Source of the DNA: Lacrimispora xylanisolvens | Lineage (GTDB): Bacteria; Bacillota; Clostridia; Lachnospirales; Lachnospiraceae | Direction of reading: 5' to 3' | Length of the DNA: 64,000 nucleotides | NCBI RefSeq assembly: GCF_002934545.1 | Contig: NZ_PTJA01000003.1 | Span: forward strand, 434,001 to 498,000 | In this document: piece by piece, positions 9,680 through 18,156 of the stretch | Position numbering within the stretch: position 1 is the first letter of the stretch | Layout of the letters: each line of letters begins with the position of its first letter | Program-made: the position numbers and the translations under genes | Notes under the pieces: model-generated | Told to the model about the DNA's origin: nothing | What the model saw: only the letters and a program-made list of their open reading frames with translations | The model's database searches: none

Positions 9680-10906
9680 ATGTCAGAAGTGATCAATCAT
9701 TTTTTAAAATATGTATCCTATGATACCCAGTCAAAGGATGAGGTTGACGCTGTTCCAAGTACTTCTAAGCAGCGGATACTTGCGGAAGAACTGGTAAAAG
9801 AACTGCAGGCCATGAAGGCTGCAGATGTAAGAATTGACGAGCGCAGCTATGTTTATGCTACCATTCCGGCTACCATGGACAAAGCAGTCCCTGTACTGGG
9901 ATTTGTCGCACACATGGATACCTCTCCAGCCTACTCAGGCGCCGATGTAAAGCCGCAGATCGTAAAGAATTACGATGGTAAGGATATTCTGATGAATGCG
10001 GATACAGGACTTACCATGAGCCCGGAAGACTTTCCGGATTTATTAAAATATATCGGGCAGGATATTATAACTACAGATGGGACAACCCTGTTAGGAGCAG
10101 ATGACAAGGCCGGTGTGGCTGAGATCATGACTATGGCGGAATACTTACTTGCCCATCCGGAGATTCCTCATGGAACCATCCGGATCGGATTTACACCGGA
10201 TGAAGAAGTGGGCAGAGGCGCAGATTTCTTTGATGTGAAAGGATTTGCCGCTGATGTTGCTTATACCGTGGACGGCGGTGGGTTAGGAGAGCTGGAGTAC
10301 GAAAATTTCAATGCTGCTTCTGCCAGAGTTTTAATCCATGGATCCAGTATCCATCCCGGTTCTTCCAAAGGAAGAATGAGAAATGCACTTTTAATGGGTA
10401 TGGAATTCCATAACATGCTCCCGGCTGCTGAAAACCCTATGTATACGGAAGGGTACGAAGGATTCTACCACCTGGATTCCATGACCGGAAGCGTGGAGGA
10501 AGCCAGACTGGATTATATTATCCGTGATCACAGCAAGAAGAAGTTTGAAGATAAGAAAGAATTTATGACCCGTGTGGCAGATTATTTAAACCACAGATAT
10601 CAAAGCGGGACAGTAGAGCTGATCTTAAAAGACAGCTATTTTAACATGAAGGAAAAGATTGAACCCCATATGTACCTGATCGATATTGCAAAGACGGCAA
10701 TGGAAGATCTGGGAATTGAGCCGCTTGTTACTCCGATCAGAGGCGGTACAGATGGAGCACGCTTATCCTATGAAGGACTTCCCTGTCCAAACCTTTGCAC
10801 CGGCGGTTACAATTATCATGGGAAATTTGAATTTATCCCGGTTCAGTCCATGGAAAAGGTTGTGAAGCTACTTCTTAAAATTGTTGAAAAGTTTGCTGAA
10901 AAGTAA
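9680..10906 (+). CDS. pepT: Peptidase T (tripeptidase)
   Basis: Zinc metallopeptidase of family M20B, 408 residues as expected, which removes the N-terminal residue from tripeptides in the cytoplasm. Visible family motifs are HMDTSP near residue 75 (metal ligand and catalytic Asp), GADDKAG (bridging Asp), TPDEEVGRG (catalytic Glu followed by a metal-ligand Glu), the dimerisation-domain HPGSSKG, and near the end [10 protein letters not shown] with a final conserved His in YNYHGKFEF. The frame extends upstream to a TTG at 9659, but AGAGG at 9666-9670 fits the ATG at 9680 and matches the family start. The gene stands alone with its own promoter and a strong terminator. Confidence 0.95.
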   Translation: MSEVINHFLKYVSYDTQSKDEVDAVPSTSKQRILAEELVKELQAMKAADVRIDERSYVYATIPATMDKAVPVLGFVAHMDTSPAYSGADVKPQIVKNYDGKDILMNADTGLTMSPEDFPDLLKYIGQDIITTDGTTLLGADDKAGVAEIMTMAEYLLAHPEIPHGTIRIGFTPDEEVGRGADFFDVKGFAADVAYTVDGGGLGELEYENFNAASARVLIHGSSIHPGSSKGRMRNALLMGMEFHNMLPAAENPMYTEGYEGFYHLDSMTGSVEEARLDYIIRDHSKKKFEDKKEFMTRVADYLNHRYQSGTVELILKDSYFNMKEKIEPHMYLIDIAKTAMEDLGIEPLVTPIRGGTDGARLSYEGLPCPNLCTGGYNYHGKFEFIPVQSMEKVVKLLLKIVEKFAEK

Positions 10907-10924
10907 TTTTATAGAATAAAATTT

Positions 10925-10983
10925 AAAACGTCCGGAATCGGTTTTGATGGTATACTGCCAAAACCAATTCCGGACGTTTTTTT
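10925..10983. terminator. Bidirectional terminator between pepT and sufU
   Basis: A stem of about 21 base pairs (AACGTCCGGAAT with ATTCCGGACGTT at its base) is flanked by A-rich sequence on the left and T7 on the right. It can end both pepT and the convergent suf operon. Confidence 0.9.
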
Positions 10984-10997
10984 GCTGTATCATTCGT

Positions 10998-11438
10998 TTA
11001 TTTTGCGGTTTCCGGTTCTTCAAGGATTCCCATTAATGTATGCCATGGAAGGACAGCACACTTAACCCTGCCTGGCATATGGGAGATTCCCTTCAGGGCA
11101 ATCGCTTCCTCAAGTGAATCCAGCTGCTTATCATCTGATATTTCTCCTTTTATCATCCCCAGAAAGGTTTTAAGCAGATTCTGAGCCTCTTCAACCGGTT
11201 TTCCAAGAATGAGGTCAATCATCAGTGACGCGGACGCCTGGGAAATGGCACAGCCTTCTCCAGTGAATCCGGCATCTTCAATAATTCCATCCTTCACCCG
11301 CAGCTCCAGAACAATGTCATCGCCGCAGCTGGGATTGATTCCTTCCAGACTGGCTGTCGCCTCTGATACCTTGTGGCGGTTTTGACTGGAACGGCTGTTT
11401 TCCACAATAATCTGATTATATAAAGCATTAAGCTCCAT
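10998..11438 (-). CDS. sufU: SufU-type sulfur transfer / Fe-S assembly protein
   Basis: IscU-like protein of 146 residues. In Gram-positive SUF systems SufU is the zinc-containing sulfurtransferase that accepts persulfide sulfur from SufS and passes it to the SufBCD scaffold. The zinc/active-site residues are visible as C38 and D40 (PSCGD), C63 (GEGCAIS) and C127 (VKCAVLPW). The insertion between the second and third cysteines that distinguishes SufU from IscU is present. The gene is the last of sufCBDSU and overlaps sufS by 11 bases. AAGGAGGTG lies 7-8 bases before the ATG. Confidence 0.93.
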   Translation of the reverse strand: MELNALYNQIIVENSRSSQNRHKVSEATASLEGINPSCGDDIVLELRVKDGIIEDAGFTGEGCAISQASASLMIDLILGKPVEEAQNLLKTFLGMIKGEISDDKQLDSLEEAIALKGISHMPGRVKCAVLPWHTLMGILEEPETAK

Positions 11439-12654
11439 AACCCATCCACCTCCTTACCTGTTTTAAGCTGTTTAAAAATACCGAAATATCTTCCTCTGTA
11501 TTGTAGATGGCAATGCTTGCCCGGACACAGGAGCCAATTCCCAGATATTCCATTAATGGCTGGGCGCAGTGATGACCGGCACGGACTGCGATTCCTTCAG
11601 AATCCAGAATGGTTGCAGTATCATGGGGATGAACACCGTCCACATTAAAGGAGATAACCCCAAAACGGTCACGGCTGTCTGTACTGCCGTATACAGTGAC
11701 ATAGGGCAGAGCATTCAGCCCTTTCAGCATCTGGTCCATCAGAGCGTGCTCATGATTACGGATCGTCTCCCAGCCTATGGAATTAATATATTCCATGGCT
11801 GCCGCAAGGCCTGCTTCGCCGCCTACATTTCTCGTTCCCGCCTCGAACCGGCGTGGGACTTCTGCATAGGAAGCGGTCTGTTCATGGACGCTTGCAATCA
11901 TATCACCTCCGCTTAAAAACGGGGGCATTTTCTCAAGCAGTTCTTTTTTGCCATATAAAACACCGATACCCATGGGAGCATACATCTTGTGTCCGGAAAA
12001 TGCTGCAAAATCTACTCCCAGGTCTTGGACGTCAACCGGCATGTGGGACACACTCTGAGCACAGTCTAAAACCACTGCAGCGTCATATAAACGGGCGCGT
12101 TCCACAATGGATTTTACCGGCGCTTCCGTTCCAAGTACATTTGATACATGGGCAATGGCAATCAGCCTTGTGCGCGGGTTTATTTTCTGATCCAGTTCTT
12201 CCTCTGTAATCCGCCCGTCCGGTCCTGGATAGAGATAAACCAGCTTGGAACCGGTCAGCTTTGCAACTCTCTGCCAGGGAACCAGGTTGCTGTGGTGTTC
12301 CGCCACGGAGATAAGAATTTCGTCTCCTTTTTTTAAGAACTCCATACCGTAGCTGTAAGCGATCAGATTAAGAGCTTCTGTAGCATTCTGGGTGAAAATA
12401 ATTTCCTCCGGGCCGGCATTTATAAAGCGGGCCGCAGTCTGCCTGGCGTTTTCATGAATATCCGTGGAACGGACGCCCAGGGTGTAAACACCTCTGTGGG
12501 GATTGGCATTATCCATGCGATAATAATCATCCACTGCTTTTAAAACGGAAAGAGGCTTGAAGGAAGTCGCTGCGTTATCTAAGTATATCAGTCTCTTTCC
12601 ATTTTCCGGTACGGAAAGAATGGGAAACTGATCACGAATCGGTTTCATGTTCAT
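11428..12654 (-). CDS. sufS: Cysteine desulfurase SufS
   Basis: Class V aminotransferase-fold PLP enzyme (group II cysteine desulfurase, SufS/CsdA type) that releases sulfur from L-cysteine as an enzyme persulfide for Fe-S assembly. The PLP lysine is K223 in SGHKMY and the active cysteine is C363 in AGHHCAQP, counted from the chosen start. The frame is open to an ATG at 12675, but AAAGGAGG lies between that ATG and the one at 12654, so translation most likely begins at 12654 (or two codons later at 12648). Either start lies inside the end of sufD, indicating translational coupling. The length of 408 is normal. Confidence 0.93.
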   Translation of the reverse strand: MNMKPIRDQFPILSVPENGKRLIYLDNAATSFKPLSVLKAVDDYYRMDNANPHRGVYTLGVRSTDIHENARQTAARFINAGPEEIIFTQNATEALNLIAYSYGMEFLKKGDEILISVAEHHSNLVPWQRVAKLTGSKLVYLYPGPDGRITEEELDQKINPRTRLIAIAHVSNVLGTEAPVKSIVERARLYDAAVVLDCAQSVSHMPVDVQDLGVDFAAFSGHKMYAPMGIGVLYGKKELLEKMPPFLSGGDMIASVHEQTASYAEVPRRFEAGTRNVGGEAGLAAAMEYINSIGWETIRNHEHALMDQMLKGLNALPYVTVYGSTDSRDRFGVISFNVDGVHPHDTATILDSEGIAVRAGHHCAQPLMEYLGIGSCVRASIAIYNTEEDISVFLNSLKQVRRWMGYGA

Positions 12655-13717
12655 CAAGCCTCCTTTCAATGACATTTAAAATCTCCATTCGCAGATCATC
12701 CGGAGTTATTTTATGAAGAACAGGCATAAAGCGGGCTTCTACCAGCATACGCTTTGCCTCCATCAGGCTAAGCCCTCTGGAGCACAGATAGTAGAGATGT
12801 TTTTCATCAAACTGGCCTAAGCTGGCTGCATGCTGGCCTTCCACAGCTTCTTCTCCGCACAGGATTAAGGGAACGGTCCTGTTTCTGGCGCTGGGGCTTA
12901 GCAGAAGCACGGTTTCATTTTCGTGCCCCACAGAGTGTGCGCATCCTGCCTTAAAATCAATGGTTCCTCTTAAAATCTTGCTGCTGGAGCCTGCAAGAAC
13001 TCCGGCTGTATGCATTTCACTTTCCGTTTCTCTGCCGGCGTGGCGGGCAATGTCATTGAAATCATAAATCTGTTCCTTATCAGTAAAGTATGCAGTATCC
13101 TGTTGATAGCCGCCTCCCTGACCCTCCAGATGAGCCAGAGAACCGCATGCCGCTGTTTTTCCTCCCAGGACGGCCCGAACGAGTTCTACCCTGGCACCTT
13201 TTCCAATGCGTGCACCTACGGAATCAAAGCTCTGGCTGTTTCGCCCAAGCAGCTGGACAGAAATCAGACGGACAACGGAATTTTCCTGCGCATCAATCTG
13301 TGTTAAGCTTCCAAGAACGCCGTCTTTTGCGTCCCCCCGATTAATCTGAATTACTGTGATATTACTTCCTGGCTTTGCGTTTATGGCATAATGGGCTCTG
13401 ATAACCGGATGGGTAAGGTCCAGAGTCTGGGTGATAATAACAGGTTCACCGGCGGGTCCTTCTGCCAATAAGTAGCAGGTTTTGTCTGCACGGCTCAGGA
13501 TAAACTCATCCATCCATTCACCCATCCCGCTTGGAATTGCGGCAATTTCTTCCGGAATACGGTCCATAAGACTGATTCCATGAGGAAGAACACCATCATA
13601 AGGGAGGTGGTCTCCCTGTGAATATTCCCTGTCAGGAGGCAGTGCTTTTTTATCCAGCCAGTTTACCCCTGTCCGGTTCCAGGTAGGAACCGGGAGCCGA
13701 TTGATTTGTGTATTCAT
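12632..13717 (-). CDS. sufD: Fe-S cluster assembly protein SufD
   Basis: Member of the SufB/SufD family with a right-handed parallel beta-helix, 361 residues and shorter than E. coli SufD. It forms the SufBC2D scaffold with SufB and the ATPase SufC. Visible family features are the C-terminal core with GHENETVLLLSPSAR, the EEAVEGQHAASLGQFDE segment containing the conserved His, and the terminal Y-L-C-S-R-G-L element. The gene sits between sufB and sufS, 16 bases after sufB. GGAGG precedes the ATG. Confidence 0.92.
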   Translation of the reverse strand: MNTQINRLPVPTWNRTGVNWLDKKALPPDREYSQGDHLPYDGVLPHGISLMDRIPEEIAAIPSGMGEWMDEFILSRADKTCYLLAEGPAGEPVIITQTLDLTHPVIRAHYAINAKPGSNITVIQINRGDAKDGVLGSLTQIDAQENSVVRLISVQLLGRNSQSFDSVGARIGKGARVELVRAVLGGKTAACGSLAHLEGQGGGYQQDTAYFTDKEQIYDFNDIARHAGRETESEMHTAGVLAGSSSKILRGTIDFKAGCAHSVGHENETVLLLSPSARNRTVPLILCGEEAVEGQHAASLGQFDEKHLYYLCSRGLSLMEAKRMLVEARFMPVLHKITPDDLRMEILNVIERRLDEHETDS

Positions 13718-13733
13718 GTTTGTATTCCTCCTT

Positions 13734-15152
13734 TCAGCCGATGCTTCCCTTCATTTCAAGATGAATGAGATTATTCATTTCTACTGCATATTCTAACGGC
13801 AGTTCCTTGGCAATGGGTTCTGCAAACCCGCCTACGATTAAAGCCCTGGCATCATCCTCGGACAGACCGCGGCTCATTAAGTAGAAGATTGCGGATTCGC
13901 TGATTCTGCCGATTTTTGCCTCATGGCCGATATCTGCCTGATTGCAGGAAATATCCATCACCGGTATGGTGTCGGAACGGGAAATACTGTCAAGCATCAG
14001 TGATTCACAGGAAACGGCTGATTTGCTGCCTTTGGCATTTTCCGTAACAGTTACCAGGCTTCGAAACGTGGAATTGCCTCCATCCCTTGATATGGATTTC
14101 GTGGAAATGTGAGAGGTGGTATCCGGTGCGGCATGAAGTACCTTTGCACCTGTATCCAGGTTCTGGCCTTCTCCTGCAAATGTGATGCCTGTAAACTCCA
14201 TACGTGCCTTTTTCCCTTTTAAAATGCTCATGGGGTAAAGATAGGAGATATGAGATCCGAACGATCCGGAAATCCACTCCACGGTTCCTCCTTCCTCTAC
14301 CGAAGCGCGCTTTGTATTCAAATTGTACATATTCTTTGACCAGTTTTCGATGGTGGAATAGCGGAGTCTTGCATTTTTACCCACATACAGTTCCACGCAG
14401 CCTGCGTGAAGGTTTGCGACGTAATATCTGGGAGCAGAGCAGCCTTCTATGAAATGAAGATAAGCGCCTTCCTCCACAATAATCAACGTATGTTCAAACT
14501 GACCGGCTCCCGGTGCATTAAGCCTGAAATAGGACTGCAGGGGAATATCAACCGTAACTCCGGCCGGCACATAAACAAAAGAACCTCCGGACCAGACCGC
14601 TCCGTGAAGAGCCGCAAACTTGTGGTCGGACGGAGGAACCAGTTTCATAAAATGCTTTCGTATCATTTCACTGTAAGGACCTGTAAGAGCGCTTTCTATA
14701 TCCGTATAGACCACGCCTTTTGAAGCAACTTCTGCCCGGACATTGTGGTAAACCACTTCGGAATCGTACTGTGCCCCTACACCTGCCAGTGATTTTTGCT
14801 CTGCTTTAGGAATTCCAAGACGCTCAAAGGTCTGTTTGATATCATCCGGCACATCGGACCATTTCGCTTTCATGGTTGATTTGGGACGGACATAAGTAAC
14901 AATCTGATCCATATTCAGCTCGTCAAGGGAGGGTCCCCAGGAAGGCAGCGGTATTTCTTTATAAGTATTTAATGATTTAAGGCGGAACAGACGCATCCAT
15001 TCCGGTTCGTTTTTTTCCTTTGATATCTGGTTCACTATCTCCGCAGTAATACCGGAGTCCGTAAGAAAGGCCGGGTCCAGCCTGTCTTTCACATCATAAA
15101 TGGTGCGGTCGGCCTGGTCGACTCTGGTTTTTTCCTGTTTAAAGTCTTTCAT
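13734..15152 (-). CDS. sufB: Fe-S cluster assembly protein SufB
   Basis: Core scaffold subunit of the SUF complex, 472 residues, where nascent Fe-S clusters are built. Recognisable stretches are PSWGPSLDELNMD in the N-terminal third, VPPSDHKFAALHGAVWSGG, the beta-helix with FEHTLIIVEEGAYLHFIEGC (near the middle) and the C-terminal SCNQADIGHEAKIGRISE followed by Y-L-M-S-R-G. The SufD-like C-terminal helix pair is present. The start overlaps the end of sufC by 14 bases and is preceded by GGAGG. Confidence 0.95.
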   Translation of the reverse strand: MKDFKQEKTRVDQADRTIYDVKDRLDPAFLTDSGITAEIVNQISKEKNEPEWMRLFRLKSLNTYKEIPLPSWGPSLDELNMDQIVTYVRPKSTMKAKWSDVPDDIKQTFERLGIPKAEQKSLAGVGAQYDSEVVYHNVRAEVASKGVVYTDIESALTGPYSEMIRKHFMKLVPPSDHKFAALHGAVWSGGSFVYVPAGVTVDIPLQSYFRLNAPGAGQFEHTLIIVEEGAYLHFIEGCSAPRYYVANLHAGCVELYVGKNARLRYSTIENWSKNMYNLNTKRASVEEGGTVEWISGSFGSHISYLYPMSILKGKKARMEFTGITFAGEGQNLDTGAKVLHAAPDTTSHISTKSISRDGGNSTFRSLVTVTENAKGSKSAVSCESLMLDSISRSDTIPVMDISCNQADIGHEAKIGRISESAIFYLMSRGLSEDDARALIVGGFAEPIAKELPLEYAVEMNNLIHLEMKGSIG

Positions 15153-15903
15153 GGATTAAAGCCTCCTTTCCCAGAACGCCAAATCCCTCCTGCGTGATTT
15201 TTGAAATCAGCTCCCGGCCGCCGGTATAGGCTATTTTGCCTCCTTCCAGTACATGTACCACATCCACGTCAAGACCTTCTAAAATTCTGGCATTATGTGT
15301 AATGATGAAAAGCCCGTTTTTCCGGTTTTTAAAGGCACGGATCCCTTTTGTAACGGTACGGACTGCATCCACATCAAGACCGGAATCCGTTTCGTCTAAA
15401 AGAGCCAGCTTTGGCTGAAGCATAAGAAGCTGTAGAATTTCCGTTTTCTTTTTTTCACCGCCGGAAAAGCCAACATTTAAGTACCGTTCCGCATAACTGG
15501 GATCCATATCCAACGCTTTCATCTGTTCTTTCAGTTCCTTTTTAAACTGCAGGATCTTTGGGGGACGTTTTTCAAGGGAGCCTTTCGCTGTGCGAAGAAA
15601 ATCTTCCAAAGTGACACCTGGAATCTCTTCCGGAACCTGGAAAGAGAGAAAGACACCGGCTTTTGCCCGCTCGTCTGCTTTCATTTCTGTAATATCCTTC
15701 CCATCTAAAAGAATCTGCCCGCTTTCAATCTGAAACCGGGGATCCCCCATAATGGCAGATACGAGAGTGGATTTACCAGTTCCGTTTGGTCCCATAAGGA
15801 CATGAAGTTCTCCCGAACCTATGGTAAGATTAATGCCGTTTAGTATTATTTTATCTTCCACAGAAACAATTAAATCTTTAATTTCAAGTAATGAATGACT
15901 CAT
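15139..15903 (-). CDS. sufC: Fe-S assembly ATPase SufC
   Basis: ABC-type ATPase without a membrane partner, 254 residues, which energises the SufBCD scaffold. Walker A is GPNGTGKST, the Q-loop lies in SFQVPEEIPGV, the signature is GFSGGEKKK, Walker B is ALLDETDSGLD and the switch His is in IITHNAR. The signature GGEKKK and the DSGLD D-loop are typical of SufC. It is the first gene of the operon. AAAGGAGGTTG precedes the ATG, and a promoter with two palindromes lies just upstream. Confidence 0.95.
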   Translation of the reverse strand: MSHSLLEIKDLIVSVEDKIILNGINLTIGSGELHVLMGPNGTGKSTLVSAIMGDPRFQIESGQILLDGKDITEMKADERAKAGVFLSFQVPEEIPGVTLEDFLRTAKGSLEKRPPKILQFKKELKEQMKALDMDPSYAERYLNVGFSGGEKKKTEILQLLMLQPKLALLDETDSGLDVDAVRTVTKGIRAFKNRKNGLFIITHNARILEGLDVDVVHVLEGGKIAYTGGRELISKITQEGFGVLGKEALIHERL

Positions 15904-15922
15904 ATATTAATCAACCTCCTTT

Positions 15923-15939
15923 ATTCCCCAAATGGGAAT
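15923..15939. promoter_or_regulatory. Palindrome in the suf leader (possible operator)
   Basis: ATTCCC-N5-GGGAAT inverted repeat between the suf promoter and sufC, just upstream of the ribosome binding site. It could be a second repressor site or a small RNA hairpin. Function is inferred. Confidence 0.35.
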
Positions 15940-15945
15940 TTAATG

Positions 15946-15961
15946 GTTAGTATTTACTAAC
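15946..15961. promoter_or_regulatory. Candidate suf operator (GTTAGTA-TT-TACTAAC)
   Basis: A near-perfect 16-base palindrome lies about 10-25 bases downstream of the predicted suf transcription start, a normal place for a repressor. An IscR/Rrf2-type iron-sulfur regulator would be the expected protein in Clostridia, but no regulator gene is in the window, so the binder is unknown. Confidence 0.5.
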
Positions 15962-15977
15962 ATTTCTTTGTGTTTTC

Positions 15978-16006
15978 ATACTATACCAAATCAGTATGAA
16001 TTGCAA
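15978..16006 (-). promoter_or_regulatory. Promoter of sufCBDSU
   Basis: On the minus strand TTGCAA (16001-16006) and TAGTAT (15978-15983) are separated by 17 bases, giving a predicted start near 15971 and a leader of about 68 bases. Confidence 0.6.
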
Positions 16007-16088
16007 GCATGATTTAAATTTTTTTATAATAATAGTGAGGATTTTGACGTTTCAGAACAGTTCACAGGAGGGATTTTCACTTTTTCAC

Positions 16089-16117
16089 TTGACATTTATT
16101 CCATGGGGGAGTATTAT
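16089..16117 (+). promoter_or_regulatory. Promoter of the riboflavin operon
   Basis: A perfect TTGACA (16089-16094), a 17-base spacer and TATTAT (16112-16117). Transcription would begin about 12 bases before the FMN aptamer. Confidence 0.8.
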
Positions 16118-16135
16118 AACCCCAATTGAACAACA

Positions 16136-16242
16136 ATCTTCAGGGCAGGGTGTAATTCCCTACCGGTGGTATAGCCCACGAACCGCAAGGTATGATTCGG
16201 TGTAACTCCGAAGCCGACAGTAAAGTCTGGATGAAAGAAGAT
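16136..16242 (+). promoter_or_regulatory. FMN riboswitch (RFN element)
   Basis: The element opens with ATCTTC and closes with GAAGAT as the P1 stem. Between them are the conserved blocks AGGGCAGGGTGTAATTCCCT, ACCGGTGGTATAGCCC, and near the end CCGACAGTAAAGTCTGGATG. This is the flavin mononucleotide aptamer that represses riboflavin genes when FMN is abundant. The downstream intrinsic terminators indicate control at the level of transcription. Confidence 0.95.
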
Positions 16243-16280
16243 GATGCAGTTTTTTCATATTTATGATATATCTGCTGATT

Positions 16281-16325
16281 AACACGCTCTGGAATGATCA
16301 TTTCATTTCAGAGCTTTTTGTGTTG
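16281..16325 (+). terminator. First riboswitch terminator hairpin
   Basis: GCTCTGgaatg and cattTCAGAGC form a stem followed by TTTTT, beginning about 40 bases after the aptamer. It is the likely main OFF-state terminator of the FMN riboswitch; the AACAC/GTGTT flanks could extend the stem. Confidence 0.75.
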
Positions 16326-16348
16326 ATGGCCATAAACAATGGATGGAT

Positions 16349-16391
16349 TGCAAAAAAAATGCCCTGAACCCTGTGTTCAAGGCATTTTTTT
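16349..16391 (+). terminator. Second leader terminator just before ribD
   Basis: A8-ATGCC, an inner TGAAC/GTTCA pair and GGCAT-T8 form a strong hairpin ending about 20 bases before ribD. With the preceding hairpin it makes two tandem terminators in one riboswitch leader, or it may insulate the operon from leak-through. Confidence 0.7.
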
Positions 16392-16411
16392 TGAATGAAA
16401 GGTGGTGTGAT

Positions 16412-17518
16412 ATGGACGACATGGAATGTATGGCTATGGCCCTGGAGCTTGCAAAAAATGGATGTGGCTTTGTAAATCCCAATCCAATGGTTGGAGCAGT
16501 CATTGTAAAAGATGGCAGGGTGATTGGCACTGGGTACCATGCTAAGTTTGGGGCTCCCCACGCAGAAATTAATGCCCTCGCCAGTTGTGAAGAATCTCCG
16601 GATGGAGCAACTCTTTATGTGACACTGGAACCCTGCTGCCATTATGGAAAGACTCCTCCCTGTACAGAAGCTATTTTAAATGCAGGAATCCGAAGAGTCG
16701 TGGTTGGAAGTTTGGATCCTAACCCTTTGGTCAAAGGAAAGGGGATTAAACAGCTGCTGGAAAAAGGAATTGATGTCACAGAAGGAATACGAAAATCAGA
16801 GTGTGACAGGCTCAATGAAGTGTTTTTCCATTTTATCCAGTCGGGAAAACCATATGTTGTCATGAAATACGCCATGACCATGGACGGAAAAACAGCGGCA
16901 TATACAGGCGACTCCAAATGGATAACCGGTAACGCTGCAAGGGAAAACGTACAGAAAGACCGGCATCGTTACAGTTCCATAATGGTGGGGATTGGAACCG
17001 TTATGGCAGATGATCCCCTTCTTACCTGCCGGACGGAGGGAGGTCGCAACCCCCTTCGCATTATCTGCGATACAAAACTAAGTCTTCCGCTTACATCAAA
17101 GATTGTGGCGACTGCAAATGAGGTTCCGACTTTAATCGCAACATCCTGTAGCGATCTCCAGGCACTGCAGGCCTATGAAAACGCTGGATGCCGGATACTC
17201 TCGGTTAAACAGACAGATGGACATTTGGATTTAACAGAGCTCATGACAAAGCTTGGTGAAGAAAAAATTGACAGCATATTGCTGGAGGGCGGCGGTACTC
17301 TTAACTGGTCAGCATTGCAGGCAGGAATCGTAAACAAAGTGCAGACTTACATTGCGCCAAAGCTTTTTGGCGGATCAAACGGGAAATCACCAGTTGCAGG
17401 ACTTGGTGTGCCCAGTCCAAAAGATGGCTTTCTTCTCACAAACACTGCAGTGTCCTATTGGGGCGAAGATATATTAATTGAAAGCGAGGTAATGTCTGAT
17501 GTTTACAGGAATTATTGA
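16412..17518 (+). CDS. ribD: Bifunctional riboflavin deaminase/reductase RibD
   Basis: Catalyses two successive steps of riboflavin synthesis: deamination of the pyrimidine from GTP and NADPH reduction of its ribose. The N-terminal cytidine-deaminase-like domain (about 1-145) has the zinc ligands H50, C75 and C84 and the catalytic E52 (HAEIN, PCCHYGKTPPC). The C-terminal reductase domain (about 146-368) contains the K-Y-A-M-T-x-D-G-K motif and a late EGGGTLN motif. The frame extends upstream through the terminator hairpin, but AAAGGTGGTG fits the ATG at 16412. It overlaps ribE by 20 bases and is controlled by the FMN riboswitch. Confidence 0.95.
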   Translation: MDDMECMAMALELAKNGCGFVNPNPMVGAVIVKDGRVIGTGYHAKFGAPHAEINALASCEESPDGATLYVTLEPCCHYGKTPPCTEAILNAGIRRVVVGSLDPNPLVKGKGIKQLLEKGIDVTEGIRKSECDRLNEVFFHFIQSGKPYVVMKYAMTMDGKTAAYTGDSKWITGNAARENVQKDRHRYSSIMVGIGTVMADDPLLTCRTEGGRNPLRIICDTKLSLPLTSKIVATANEVPTLIATSCSDLQALQAYENAGCRILSVKQTDGHLDLTELMTKLGEEKIDSILLEGGGTLNWSALQAGIVNKVQTYIAPKLFGGSNGKSPVAGLGVPSPKDGFLLTNTAVSYWGEDILIESEVMSDVYRNY

Positions 17519-18146
17519 AGAAACAGGCGTACTGAAGGAATTAAAAAAGGGGGCTCAGTCCGCTTCGCTGACCATACAGGGCAGGGTAATTTTCGATGAT
17601 CTGGCAATTGGGGACAGTGTGGCAGTAAACGGCGTATGCTTAACGGCAGCCAGTCTTTCTTCTTATACGTTCCAGGCGGATGTAATGCATGAGACCTTAA
17701 GCCGTTCCTGTTTTGGAACGCTGCATCCTGGTGATTTTGTTAATCTGGAACGTGCAATGGCAGCTGACGGACGTTTTGGCGGACACATTGTCTCTGGTCA
17801 CATCGACGGAACAGGTAAGATAATATCTGTTCGAAGAGATGACAATGCCATCTGGTACACCATTGCCGCTGACAGTAAGGTCCTCCGTTATATCGTAGAG
17901 AAGGGCTCCATTGCAGTGGATGGCATCAGCCTCACAGTGGCATCCGTAAATAATACGGGGTTTTGTATTTCTGCTATCCCTCATACAGTAAAATCCACCA
18001 CTCTTTCATATAAAAAAGCTGGTGATCCGGTTAATCTGGAAAATGACCTTATAGGAAAATACATGGAAAAATTTTTATTATCATCACCAGATAAACCGCA
18101 GCCCAGCGGTATCACAAGAGAATTTTTAACGAAATCTGGCTATTAG
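17499..18146 (+). CDS. ribE: Riboflavin synthase, alpha subunit
   Basis: Dismutates two 6,7-dimethyl-8-ribityllumazine molecules to riboflavin, the last step of the pathway. The protein has 215 residues with two tandem lumazine-binding domains (about 1-95 and 96-195). It starts with the family hallmark [10 protein letters not shown] and carries the catalytic-site segments VNGVCLTA and GHIDGTG. The start lies inside the end of ribD, so translation is coupled. ribBA follows 10 bases after the stop. Confidence 0.94.
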   Translation: MFTGIIEETGVLKELKKGAQSASLTIQGRVIFDDLAIGDSVAVNGVCLTAASLSSYTFQADVMHETLSRSCFGTLHPGDFVNLERAMAADGRFGGHIVSGHIDGTGKIISVRRDDNAIWYTIAADSKVLRYIVEKGSIAVDGISLTVASVNNTGFCISAIPHTVKSTTLSYKKAGDPVNLENDLIGKYMEKFLLSSPDKPQPSGITREFLTKSGY

Positions 18147-18156
18147 GAGGAGTAAG

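Noticed and set aside
15996-16642. Small open frames across the riboflavin leader on both strands
   Set aside because: They coincide with the FMN aptamer, terminators and the ribD coding sequence, and lack ribosome binding sites and recognisable motifs.
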